A stretch of DNA of 64,000 nucleotides from an uncultured Clostridia bacterium (GTDB lineage Bacteria > Bacillota > Clostridia > Lachnospirales > Lachnospiraceae), in NCBI GenBank assembly GCA_948467395.1, contig CAOKDX010000013.1, forward strand, positions 1 through 64,000, in the 5' to 3' direction. Positions 18,501 to 27,044 of the stretch are shown here, piece after piece (positions within the stretch are counted from its first letter, which is position 1; every line of letters begins with the position of its first letter). A program made the position numbers and the translations under genes. The notes under the pieces were generated by a model, which worked only from the letters and a program-made list of their open reading frames with translations, was not told the origin of the DNA and did no database searches.

Positions 18501-21500
18501 ATGACTATCATCTGGTAAATATTCAGTACCGGGCGTCAAACGGAAGTACTTTGATCGGCTCTGAGGTAATGCAGCCGGGGATCTACAAAAATATTGAACT
18601 CCAGACGGATTCTGTTATGACGGTAGAAGACGCCAGGGTGATGTACCAGGACAAGAATAGTAAAAGCTGGAATGACCTGGATTTCCGCTATGTAGATAAT
18701 GGGGATTACAATTGCTGCATGGAATTTGATGTTGTGAGCCAGAAGAATTCTGTCCAGCCAAGGAAGGCAGAGCTTGTCTTTTATTGTGACGGCTCAGAAA
18801 AGGCGAAAGTGGAGGATACCGTGGATGCGGAGCATGCAGGGCAGTTTCATTTCGAATTCAATCCATCGGAGCTGGCGCTTCCCGGCGGTACGACGGCGGC
18901 TCTCCGGATCTACGACCAGAACGGCGAGATGTACTATGAGAGACAGACAGGAATTGCCATCAAAGAGTCCATCGGTATTATCGACATGGTGAACAGCTTT
19001 GATTTCGGCGGCGTGAATACTGCCATTAAGCTGGTGGGCAAGATAGATTCACAGTTCGATCTGGGCTGGAATGGGTCGCTGAATGCCAGGGACGAGAACG
19101 AACATGTAACATATGGGGAGGATCAGTCCATCACTCTTTCCATTGGATTTGAGAAACCAGATCTGGTGAGTACGGAGAAGACAAATAAGAAGACCCTGCA
19201 GAGTCTGGCAGCAGACAAGGCAGATGCGGATCAGGCACTGATCGATGAAAAGAAGAAAACAAAACCAGATGCTGCCAAGGTGAAGGAACTGGAAGAGAAA
19301 GCCCGGAAGGCAGAGGAGGACTATAAAAATAAAGTGAAGGACAGCAGTTCACCGGCAGGTGAGAAGCGCTCTGCGGAAATAGCAGGCAATGCCAGCCTGG
19401 GTATGGCTGTCCGCCTGTCCATGACATTTGCCTATGATGAACAGAAGACGGCAAATTATTTTGAGCGGATGGTGCTTGCGGTAGAAATTGACGGAGGCGC
19501 CGGGGCGAAAGTAAAATTCGCCACTCCCATCGGCATTACTATCAGCCTTGGCTTTGAGATAAAAGGAAACGCCGTGGCAAGCTTTATCATTGCCCGTAAG
19601 ACAGACCAGGAAGTGAATCCAAAGTATTATCTGACATCGGTAAAGAATGAAAATTCTATCACGGATAATGCAGGAAAGATCAATCTTTTCAAGACAGGAA
19701 ACGGGGTAGAGAAGCCATTTAAGATGAGCGGTGAATTTGAAGTGAACCCTGCACTGACCCTGACGGCGGGAGTGGGAATCGGCGGCGTGGTAGACGTGGA
19801 GGTATCCGGAACTGCTGCTTTTAAAATGAATTTTTACACAGATGACCAGGAAAATAATGGAATGGTGAATCTGAGTGCAAAGATTGGAGTAAAGGTTCTC
19901 TTTATTGAGGCCAGCTGGCCGTTTGTGTCGAAGGATGTCAATCTCTTTGGGAACAGCCGTGCCGCAGGACTTTCTCTGGACGATGAGAATTATCTTCATG
20001 ACAGTGCTTCCCTGCTGCAGGCTCATGACAGGAACTATCTGGAGAACCGGGGCAGATGGAATAGCGGCGGCATGTCAGCCAGGAGCCTGGACGAAAATGA
20101 GAAAGGCGTAAAGGAAGCGGCGATTCAGACAGGAATTTATTCCGGAACCGATATTCAGCTGATGAAAATCAACGAGGAGGGAGATTATCTGGGCGTATTT
20201 CTGGATGATCCCGGCAAGGGTACGGATGCGCTCAACGGCGCGCAGATTTATTATTCCATCTACAGCCATGTAACTGGTGAGTGGTCGTCCCCTGTCCTGC
20301 TGGAAGATGACCAGACGACAGACCAGGATGTATCCGCATTTGATCTGGGAGAGAGAGGAATCATTGTCACCTGGTCATCGGCAAATAAGAGATTTACGGA
20401 TTCGGACAACAGGACAGATATGATGAATGCCTTGGATATCCATGCGGCCTTCTTTAATAAAAATACGAAGGTATTTGGAGAAAAAATGAGCATTACCAAA
20501 ACCACGGGGGAGGACAGTGAGGCAGATGTTTCACCGAGCGTGATTTTCAATAATGATTCCCTGCTGGTGTACTATACAAAGAATAAATATGAGGTGTCAG
20601 ATCAGGAGGCAGAGGGAGAAGTAGTCGGTGATGTGGTTCACCCGGCTTCCCGTTATATGGCATATCGTGAATATCATTTTACAAATAGTACGCCGTCCGC
20701 CGGCGATACGGCCGGGAGCTGGATTGACGACTATGACAGCCTGAAAGACACAACAGTAAAGACAGGACTGGAGGCAGGATATAATGAAGCGAAAGCGGAC
20801 AATCATCCGGATTTCGCAGCCTTTGAATCATTCGAAGCCTATTATCAGGACTATATCAAAGACTGGTATGGGCAGGTGATGTTTGATACGATACCTCCGT
20901 TATATATCGATGAAGAGCTGGATGAGGAAGGATACTGGAGGAACAATGCGGAACCAAAGATTTATAACAGTGCCAAGGTGACGGATGCCTCCCAGGTAAA
21001 GGGAGAGAACGCAGAGGATAAGACGGGAATCGTAGAAGGCGGCGTCACAGTTGGAGGAAGTGAGACGATTGATGAGAGCTGGGGTCCTAAGATCATAGAC
21101 AGCGACGCCATCAGCTACAACGACCTGGGAATCTTCGCTTTCACCGGTGATTATGACCAGAGCATGGAGACAACCGGGGACAGGGATATCTTTATACAGA
21201 TTTATGACTTCAAGACGGGAGCCATGACCCATCCTATCGTTCTTACAAGTAACAGCAGGGAGGACAGCGATGTGCATTTTGTGAAAGCGCAAAATGACAA
21301 GAATAAAGATACCTATCTGACCTGGCTGTCGGATGGTGATATCACAGCCCTGAATATTTCCAATGTGGTGAAAAACTGTCTGGTGGAAAAAGAAAAGGAT
21401 GGACAGAAATATTATATTGTAGATAAGTCGAAGAAAGAGGAAAACGGATATGAACCGGCACTGATAATGGTGAAGGGCGAAGTCGCCAGGGAAGATGACG

Positions 21501-23560
21501 GTACAGAGAAAGAAGGGGCTGTCAGCGAGATCACAGGATTTGATGTGAAATCAAATAAGGATTATATTTATGTGACATGGACACAGAACGGCCAGACACT
21601 GAAAAAAGGAATAGAGGAAGATTCTGATGAGGCAGCAGTGGCCGAGAATCAGAACATTGAAACGCAGATCTATATGGCGCGTTATGATTTTGATGAGGGG
21701 CGCATGACAGATGCTGTGCAGGTGACAAGCGGAAGCGGGGACAACTACAGCAATATGAGTTTCGTTGTCAATAATGACAGCACCCTGACTGCCTTGGCGG
21801 CAAAAGCCGGGACGAAGGTAGTAAATGCCGCCGAGTTCAATGAGACTGTAGAGGATTACAACAAAAATATCGGTGATCCGGATAAGCAGCAGGACAAAGT
21901 ATCAGAAAAGGACTTTACAAAGTTTGCAGCAGTGGATGAGGACAACAAAACCCTTGTTGCCATGACAGTGACACCTTGCAGCGTATTGAAGGTAAAAGAT
22001 TGGACGGCGGATGATTTCATTGCCGGGGAAGAGAACAGTGTGACCATAGAGCTCATCAATGATGGTATGGATACAATTAAGGGGGCGGACGTTACCGTTA
22101 CGGATGCGTCAGGAACAAGCCTTCTGCGTGGAGAGGATGGAAATGTGGCAGCCTCTGCCAGGATTGACAAAATGATGGGGGGAAGTACTTACCATATTCC
22201 ATGTACCCTTTCTCTTCCAGAACATGCGGATATGGGCGAGATCCGGATTCATGTGACAGACAAGGACGGCAGGGTATTATTGACGGATAAGTACGAAAGT
22301 AAAGTGAAAGAAGAAAGAATCGTCACAGAAGTAAAGGCGGTGGAAACGGATGAGCGTGATGTCTATGACATAAGCTTTGATGTGGAGAATGGTGTCTGGA
22401 AGGATGCGCCGGAGAGGAAAGCGGCTGTTGGCGTAGTGACAGCGGAGGGCGACAAGAAACTTGCCGATGTGACGATCCCTGCCATGGAGAAGGGAGAGAA
22501 GAAGACCGTAATGGCTGCTGTCACAGTAGATTCAGCAAGGCAGTTTATAGAAGGTAAAGACGAAGAAGGACAGATGACAGAGACAGGGACCTTCTATGTC
22601 GATATTGGAGACAGCCGGGATACGGCATCTGTTGTGCGCACGGCCAGCGATGCACAGCTGAAACAGACCGACAGCATCCAGAGTGCCCGTTTCGCTGGCG
22701 GTAATGAGATCCGGATCGGTGTTGGAGAGACATTGCATCAGGAATTGAATCTCGTTTCTTCCCTGGCAGATGAAAAGACCGGGGTAACAGGAACGGAGGG
22801 ACTGCAGACACGCTGGAGCACGGAGGATGAAAGCATCGCCAGTGTGAGTGGCGACGGAATCCTGACAGGAATGAAGAAGGGTACAACGAAGCTGACCGCT
22901 TATGTGTATCCAAAGGATGAAACTACCAGGATATCGGTGACAGAGGGCGACACATCACAGTATAACTTTGGCACGCACTCCAACGACTTTGTCATCACTC
23001 CGAATAAGGCGCTGAAGAGCTATCAGGCAACGGTGACCGTTAGCGAAGATGCGCCTGCACCGGATGATACCAATAAGACGCCGGCGCCACCGGATAAAGA
23101 GGATGATCCAAAGACAGATACACCAAAGGCTCCGGCTAAGAAAACGGCGAAGAAGACAGTTACAAAGTCAGGGGTTACCTATAAGATATCCGGCAAATCT
23201 GCTATGGTAATAAAGGCGAAGAAGAGCATGAAGAAACTGACGGTTCCTGATAAGGTCAAGATTGGCAGCAAAAAGTATTCTGTCACAAAGATCAATAGCA
23301 GTGTATGCAAGAACTGCAGGAAATTGAAATCTGTTGTCTTTGGCAAGAAGGTAAAGACCATTGGCAGGAATGCATTCAAGGGCTGCAGGAAGCTGAAGAG
23401 CATTAGGTTCAAAGGAAAGAAAGTGCCGAAGATTGGCAAGAGTGCCTTCTCTGGCATATACAAAAAGGCTGTTGTGAAAGTACCTAAGAAATCAAAGAAA
23501 AAGTATAAGAAGAAGCTGACAAAGAGGACCGGTATCACATCAAAGATGAAGATAAAATAA
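15578..23560 (+). CDS. Very large secreted surface protein: Calx-beta, coiled coil, Big2, BspA-like LRR (2660 aa)
   Basis: Starts at ATG 15578 behind AAAGGAGG, with a signal peptide (MKKRLSRG, then a hydrophobic stretch to about residue 36). Two Calx-beta-type regions lie at about 58-115 continuing at 235-295, and at 297-395, with acidic DxD turns typical of calcium binding. Residues 1205-1260 are a charged coiled coil. Residues 1500-2130 contain beta-rich blocks that could form a propeller. A CARDB-like domain is near 2140, a Big2 Ig domain near 2400-2480, a proline/aspartate linker near 2500, and two BspA-type leucine-rich repeats (VFGKKVKTIGRNAFKGC) in a lysine-rich tail. No LPxTG anchor is seen, so wall retention may be electrostatic. 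It heads the exporter/NRPS series. Its ligand is unknown. Confidence 0.85.
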   Translation: MKKRLSRGIAVLLVLGMAAASMSDLSMGLAQAKTAKKEQEARQEEELKKQLAATRSEFPKGAIGFMSSQLSVAEGGSTRIEIVRQGGTDTKATVKFKAVDVSADYGKDYQLSVTEGKDTTVLAAAQNQKSLLSMYSDSMTVEGRDDTEESRDSGKEDAGNAAEKAVETALTENGKVSLSQLSGSEKAKALQSGKVSRQKSWREIEKSDGKSGEYAQAEEITKKGGDALEDVLEAMSGATYTLTFGKGEYKKVIDLETIDDDMAESDEQIMLMLSDAKGSELSASHTGYVNIKDNESSEVNVFRMQDSRIRVRRGEKQITLTVCRTSGTGQMAVMGVGTIADTARAGRDYEAVTETLVFPPGVKEKTITVPLVVDSDTEGDVSFYVGAASNQDSVIDAASKVTRVTIEAPAGKMKKAGRTFSDGISARDRTEDCGGSPDIWARNWNAAEWSRSGLDLRNAKSMRVTYTSTQGSRTWKDGCDNRSSSDRSVALYLNNNQVSKKWGASFSNTSVEIDLKDYQKNNMTLKAVVRPENNNDNAMMKVNSIQVVYQDYTVEVANGALNDENKIFNKANCYKEKIYTAKGKFTETGNYYALGSLKVNGSSNSMIYKCGNVLSIGYSLNANAKNSAGLAPSSDSVEFKDIELYNNGKSRWESLGGTSVSAERLLTTYRSYATKDHKFRLRPVFKIRQANIRFVTDTKSGEFNGFNNGDVFTDMTLLDTIQVSAAPKSGYAVKAITVSGSRRIVDDSRKDEVTFAPQSTNQIVVTAAYQDASIDVAVHPRGGNKDKGSVLYYDSENPENSVVGSNGKTMTIHNIRLNNQYNIIGLASPGYRAIWSDGTADDDNNGIISQEEQDRYRDHKGFSSVSGEVLQYIPREPYSKIYYDFQVPSVADKSQQTSIAGRIYLSDTEIFTGEEVITKINGATVSVGESAADVKEGQEDNRYSTLTRKLDKKNSYAKAGNGYFEIPGNGSFYVNDYHLVNIQYRASNGSTLIGSEVMQPGIYKNIELQTDSVMTVEDARVMYQDKNSKSWNDLDFRYVDNGDYNCCMEFDVVSQKNSVQPRKAELVFYCDGSEKAKVEDTVDAEHAGQFHFEFNPSELALPGGTTAALRIYDQNGEMYYERQTGIAIKESIGIIDMVNSFDFGGVNTAIKLVGKIDSQFDLGWNGSLNARDENEHVTYGEDQSITLSIGFEKPDLVSTEKTNKKTLQSLAADKADADQALIDEKKKTKPDAAKVKELEEKARKAEEDYKNKVKDSSSPAGEKRSAEIAGNASLGMAVRLSMTFAYDEQKTANYFERMVLAVEIDGGAGAKVKFATPIGITISLGFEIKGNAVASFIIARKTDQEVNPKYYLTSVKNENSITDNAGKINLFKTGNGVEKPFKMSGEFEVNPALTLTAGVGIGGVVDVEVSGTAAFKMNFYTDDQENNGMVNLSAKIGVKVLFIEASWPFVSKDVNLFGNSRAAGLSLDDENYLHDSASLLQAHDRNYLENRGRWNSGGMSARSLDENEKGVKEAAIQTGIYSGTDIQLMKINEEGDYLGVFLDDPGKGTDALNGAQIYYSIYSHVTGEWSSPVLLEDDQTTDQDVSAFDLGERGIIVTWSSANKRFTDSDNRTDMMNALDIHAAFFNKNTKVFGEKMSITKTTGEDSEADVSPSVIFNNDSLLVYYTKNKYEVSDQEAEGEVVGDVVHPASRYMAYREYHFTNSTPSAGDTAGSWIDDYDSLKDTTVKTGLEAGYNEAKADNHPDFAAFESFEAYYQDYIKDWYGQVMFDTIPPLYIDEELDEEGYWRNNAEPKIYNSAKVTDASQVKGENAEDKTGIVEGGVTVGGSETIDESWGPKIIDSDAISYNDLGIFAFTGDYDQSMETTGDRDIFIQIYDFKTGAMTHPIVLTSNSREDSDVHFVKAQNDKNKDTYLTWLSDGDITALNISNVVKNCLVEKEKDGQKYYIVDKSKKEENGYEPALIMVKGEVAREDDGTEKEGAVSEITGFDVKSNKDYIYVTWTQNGQTLKKGIEEDSDEAAVAENQNIETQIYMARYDFDEGRMTDAVQVTSGSGDNYSNMSFVVNNDSTLTALAAKAGTKVVNAAEFNETVEDYNKNIGDPDKQQDKVSEKDFTKFAAVDEDNKTLVAMTVTPCSVLKVKDWTADDFIAGEENSVTIELINDGMDTIKGADVTVTDASGTSLLRGEDGNVAASARIDKMMGGSTYHIPCTLSLPEHADMGEIRIHVTDKDGRVLLTDKYESKVKEERIVTEVKAVETDERDVYDISFDVENGVWKDAPERKAAVGVVTAEGDKKLADVTIPAMEKGEKKTVMAAVTVDSARQFIEGKDEEGQMTETGTFYVDIGDSRDTASVVRTASDAQLKQTDSIQSARFAGGNEIRIGVGETLHQELNLVSSLADEKTGVTGTEGLQTRWSTEDESIASVSGDGILTGMKKGTTKLTAYVYPKDETTRISVTEGDTSQYNFGTHSNDFVITPNKALKSYQATVTVSEDAPAPDDTNKTPAPPDKEDDPKTDTPKAPAKKTAKKTVTKSGVTYKISGKSAMVIKAKKSMKKLTVPDKVKIGSKKYSVTKINSSVCKNCRKLKSVVFGKKVKTIGRNAFKGCRKLKSIRFKGKKVPKIGKSAFSGIYKKAVVKVPKKSKKKYKKKLTKRTGITSKMKIK

Positions 23561-23585
23561 TCGGGAAAGAAAGGAGGATGAGCCT

Positions 23586-23744
23586 ATGAATGCAGATAAG
23601 AATAAGGAAGTAAAGGAAACGGCAGCAGAGACGGAGACATTAGAAGAACTGGATGAGCGGGATCTGGATCAGGTCGTCGGCGGGGCAGCAAGGTATGTAC
23701 ACAAGACACGGTCTATTACAGATGATATGAAAGACAGAGCGTAA
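23586..23744 (+). CDS. 52-residue double-glycine leader peptide, candidate cargo of the NHLM exporter
   Basis: ATG 23586 lies 8 bases after AGGAGG and runs 52 codons to TAA 23742-23744. The acidic leader ends in ELDERDLDQVVGG, matching the double-glycine rule (L and E/D at fixed spacing, then V-x-G-G) recognised by C39 peptidases. Cleavage after GG would release a 19-residue basic peptide, AARYVHKTRSITDDMKDRA. The core has no cysteine and no lanthionine, cyclodehydratase or radical-SAM enzyme is nearby, so it may act unmodified. A C39-peptidase ABC exporter is encoded 3.3 kb downstream in the same direction. It could be a signal, a bacteriocin-like peptide or a small structural partner. Function is unknown. 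Confidence 0.75.
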   Translation: MNADKNKEVKETAAETETLEELDERDLDQVVGGAARYVHKTRSITDDMKDRA

Positions 23745-23752
23745 GGCAGGAA

Positions 23753-24895
23753 ATGGAGAAAAGCATGAAGTTAGTCAGAAGGATTGGCGGGATCGGCTTA
23801 TGGTTTCTTGCGGCAGTCATTCTTACGGGATGCGGTGCTTCTGCATCCCATAAGAATGAGGAGCAGAGTCCCGGGGCAGATGCCTCGGGAAATGCTGTTT
23901 CAGGTGCTGGCGGTTCGGCCGTAACAGGAGTGGCGGACCTGACGCCATATGTAACGCTTGGGAAATATAAGGGAATCACGGTCAGTGAGGTTAAGCCCCG
24001 GAAGGTAAAGAACGCCACCATCCGTCAGGAAATGGAACAGCAGATGGCGGCAGAGGCCAGTGAAAAGAAAGCGCTTCATGGCGCAGTGAAAAAGGGGGAC
24101 TATGTGAGGGTGGCATTCCAGGGATATCTGGGTGATGTCCTTGTGGAAGAGGCACGGGCTGAGAGCATGACACTTCTGGTAGGACAGTATACGATGCTGA
24201 AAGACTTTGAGGACGGACTGGCGGGCACTAAAAAAGGAGATATAGTGACAATTCCCGTGAAGATTCCTGATGATTACCAGGAGGAGTATGCGGGGAAAAC
24301 AATGGAATACGATGTAAAGATACTGGATGCCTGGCAGATGGAGATTCCAGAGCTGACGGATGCTAATGTGCGGAAATATCTGTCTGAGAAATCAGTAAGG
24401 GTGCTGAAAGAGAAAATCAGAAAAGAATTGGAGGAGCAGTGTAAGGAAGAGGCACAAGAGCGCATGGGGCAGATAATCATGAATGAAGTGATTCAAAATG
24501 CAAAGATCCATGAATACCCAGAAAGCTATCTGAAGGAATTTGCCGCAGAGATCCGCAAAGGCTATGAGGCGGATGCAGCAGCGAGGAAGCTGGATATGGT
24601 TCAGTATATCAGCCTGATGGGACTGTCTCAGGAAGAATATGACCAACAGATACAAAAGATTGCCCAGGCAGACCTTGCATCTGAGATGGTGTACCAGGCA
24701 GTTATAAAGAAGGAAGGACTGACATTGACGGAAGAAGAGTTCCGCAAGGGTGTGGAGGCTTATGTGGATGGAAGTAAGTATGAGACGGCGGAGGAAGTGA
24801 TGGAAGGGACTGACCATGACCGTCTGGAACAGAGGATCTTATACAGGAAGGCATATGATCTGGTTGTGAGAAGTGCCGTGATAAAAAAAGGATAA
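23753..24895 (+). CDS. Trigger-factor-like lipoprotein with FKBP-type prolyl isomerase domain
   Basis: A 380-residue lipoprotein. The signal peptide ends in the lipobox ILTGC near residue 27, followed by a Ser/Gly/Ala linker. Residues 100-195 form an FKBP-like fold (KKGDYVRVAFQGYLG, then FEDGLAGTKKGD) as in the middle domain of trigger factor, and residues 200-375 resemble its helical C-terminal chaperone domain. The N-terminal ribosome-binding part is missing, which fits a surface-attached folding factor. It lies 8 bases after the double-glycine peptide. Natural clients would be the large secreted protein or the subtilase encoded in the same series. A second ATG at 23765 has a better-spaced GGAG and is an alternative start. 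Confidence 0.8.
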   Translation: MEKSMKLVRRIGGIGLWFLAAVILTGCGASASHKNEEQSPGADASGNAVSGAGGSAVTGVADLTPYVTLGKYKGITVSEVKPRKVKNATIRQEMEQQMAAEASEKKALHGAVKKGDYVRVAFQGYLGDVLVEEARAESMTLLVGQYTMLKDFEDGLAGTKKGDIVTIPVKIPDDYQEEYAGKTMEYDVKILDAWQMEIPELTDANVRKYLSEKSVRVLKEKIRKELEEQCKEEAQERMGQIIMNEVIQNAKIHEYPESYLKEFAAEIRKGYEADAAARKLDMVQYISLMGLSQEEYDQQIQKIAQADLASEMVYQAVIKKEGLTLTEEEFRKGVEAYVDGSKYETAEEVMEGTDHDRLEQRILYRKAYDLVVRSAVIKKG

Positions 24896-24920
24896 CTGAT
24901 TTTCAGGAGGAGGATACCGG

Positions 24921-26111
24921 ATGCAGTGGAAAAAGGGTTTCGGCAGATTATATTGCATTCTCTTAGCGTCAGCCATAATCTACTCACTGACGGCATGCGG
25001 CAGAGGGGAAGAGACGCAAAAAACAGACGCCGGTGCAGCGCAGGAGAAGATTATTGCGATCCTTGGCTGGGATGAATATGTGGAAGGAAACCAGGATTTT
25101 ATAAATGGAATGGATATGGCACTGGAAGAATTGGGTGAAAGTGTTTTATTGAAAAAGGAATATTATAACGACGGGGGCAGCTATGATGAAGGGCTTCTGA
25201 TGGCGCAGGGGCTGGCAAATGACGATCGTGTGGCAGCCGTATTCAGCTTTCAGGATTTTGAGGTTATCGAGGCGGAGGCCCATTATTTTGAAGAGGCGGA
25301 AAAACCGCTGGTGGCTGTCCAGGGATGCTATGAAAAGACGCTGGAGCGGGGACTGGAGTATGTATTCTCCTCTTATGTCAGCTCAAAGGATATGGGGGCG
25401 GCTGCTGCGAAGTATTGTGCTGGGAAGGGGATTGTCCGTGCGGCCTGCAGCCATACCGATACGACCTTTGAAAAAGATGAAGTGAAGGGCTTTTGCACAG
25501 AGGCGGAGGCGGAAGGTATTGTTGTGGCAGACCTGCAGTCCGGACCGGATTCATGGAATGAACTGGAGCAGGCATACCGCCGTTGGAACAATCTTGGGAT
25601 CCGGGCTTTATTCCTTTGCCAATATACAGAGACCGAGGCAGAGAAGGACTGGATTTTCCAGGTGATCCGGTATATCCGGGAGAGAGACCCCAAATTCCTT
25701 ATTCTGGGGGACTATTCCCTGGACGGACCAGAGTATCTTCAAAAATATGGTAAATATATGGAGGGGATCACCTATCCAAGACCATATTCCGTTACAGAGA
25801 CTGGGAGAATCGTGGAATTTAGACAGCGGTATGCGCAGAAATATCCGGATATGGCTCCGGCAGGAGACGGCGCCTGCCAGGGCTATGATATGACACAGAT
25901 GGCAGGGAAAGCCCTGCAGGGAAGAGACGGGACAGATAAGAAAAACAGTCAGAAGGACGGCACCCTGATCCGGGATTTCTTCAAATCCGATACGGGATAT
26001 AACGGAGTTAGCGGGAAGATTTCTTATTCGGGGGAAGGGAAGATTCAGTCGGCGGCTGCATATTATTGTGTCCATGACAGTGTGTTCGTTACGGAGGGTT
26101 CCTATGAGTAA
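24921..26111 (+). CDS. Periplasmic-binding-fold lipoprotein (branched-chain amino acid receptor type)
   Basis: A 396-residue lipoprotein with lipobox SLTAC near residue 25. The rest resembles type I periplasmic binding proteins of the Leu/Ile/Val or LacI sugar group (ILGWDEYVEGNQDFINGMDMA early, GITYPRPYS late). No import permease or import ATPase is encoded nearby, so it is unlikely to serve a classical ABC importer here. It sits directly before the exporter genes, and its last 8 bases overlap the HlyD-like start. It may sense or hold a peptide or amino acid linked to the system. The ligand is unknown. Confidence 0.75.
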   Translation: MQWKKGFGRLYCILLASAIIYSLTACGRGEETQKTDAGAAQEKIIAILGWDEYVEGNQDFINGMDMALEELGESVLLKKEYYNDGGSYDEGLLMAQGLANDDRVAAVFSFQDFEVIEAEAHYFEEAEKPLVAVQGCYEKTLERGLEYVFSSYVSSKDMGAAAAKYCAGKGIVRAACSHTDTTFEKDEVKGFCTEAEAEGIVVADLQSGPDSWNELEQAYRRWNNLGIRALFLCQYTETEAEKDWIFQVIRYIRERDPKFLILGDYSLDGPEYLQKYGKYMEGITYPRPYSVTETGRIVEFRQRYAQKYPDMAPAGDGACQGYDMTQMAGKALQGRDGTDKKNSQKDGTLIRDFFKSDTGYNGVSGKISYSGEGKIQSAAAYYCVHDSVFVTEGSYE

Positions 26112-27018
26112 ATTATTTCGCAGATCAGCGATGGACCATATGGCAGGCCCGGAGCAGTTTGACCAGCAGGTCAGGATAGTCCTGCCCTATCATTGGATCG
26201 GTATACTGGCGGTGCTTTTTCTGGTGGCAGGAGTTACGGTCTGGGCATTGTTTGGAAATATTAACAGCACCATTGAGCTGCAGGGACTGGTGTTCCCGAA
26301 GGCAGGGGCAGAGCAGATTTTCTGCCGGAATCAGGGTACTGTCTCAAATGTTCTGTATGAGATTGGGGAAACAGTCCGGAAAGGAGAAATCATCGCAGTG
26401 ATTCCGGATGAGGCTCTCCTTAAGGAAATTGAGGCAAAGAGGGAGGCGGCTGCCACTGCGGCAACCCCGGAGGAGGCAGATATGCGGGAGAAGGAGCTGG
26501 AGCTGCTATACGCCGACTATGAGGACCATTCTATTATCCGTGCCACAAACGATGGAACGATCCACAATATTGCCAGTCCGGGGGAACTACTGGAGGTGGG
26601 AGACCCGGTGGCGAATATTCTCGTAGACAGCCAGTATTCCAACAACAGGCAGATTGCCGCCTATGTGCCATTAACTGTGGCAAAGAGGCTGGACACGGGA
26701 ATGGAGGTTCAGATCTGCCCATCATATATCAGCAGGGAAGAGTACGGCTATATGGAGGGATATATTTCCTCTATCGGGGAAGTGCCCGTTACGGAAGACA
26801 GCCTGCGAAAATATTATGGCAGCCTGGAATATGTGGCGGACATTCTGCCATCACAGAGTTGTATCGAAGTCCTGATTGGTATCCAGATGGATGAAGATTC
26901 AGAGAACCATTTCCGATGGTCCAGTGAAAAAGGAGAAAGAGTGACAGTGGAAGCCGGGACTGTATGTGATATTCAGGCAGTGGTGGAAAAGAAGAAACCA
27001 TATCATCTTTTTTTCTGA
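26104..27018 (+). CDS. HlyD-like membrane fusion protein of an NHLM-type exporter
   Basis: ATG 26104 lies behind GGAGGG and overlaps the previous stop by 8 bases, implying translational coupling. The 304-residue product has one N-terminal membrane segment (about 28-50) followed by a lipoyl/biotinyl-like half (GTVSNVLYEIGETVRKGEII near 80), a short helical hairpin, and the return half (DGTIHNIASPGELLEVGD near 155). This is the layout of the NHLM bacteriocin secretion protein family. It would link the two ABC proteins encoded next to it for export across the envelope. Confidence 0.8.
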   Translation: MSKLFRRSAMDHMAGPEQFDQQVRIVLPYHWIGILAVLFLVAGVTVWALFGNINSTIELQGLVFPKAGAEQIFCRNQGTVSNVLYEIGETVRKGEIIAVIPDEALLKEIEAKREAAATAATPEEADMREKELELLYADYEDHSIIRATNDGTIHNIASPGELLEVGDPVANILVDSQYSNNRQIAAYVPLTVAKRLDTGMEVQICPSYISREEYGYMEGYISSIGEVPVTEDSLRKYYGSLEYVADILPSQSCIEVLIGIQMDEDSENHFRWSSEKGERVTVEAGTVCDIQAVVEKKKPYHLFF

Positions 27019-27044
27019 AGGCTGTGGACAGGAGAGAGGTAGAT

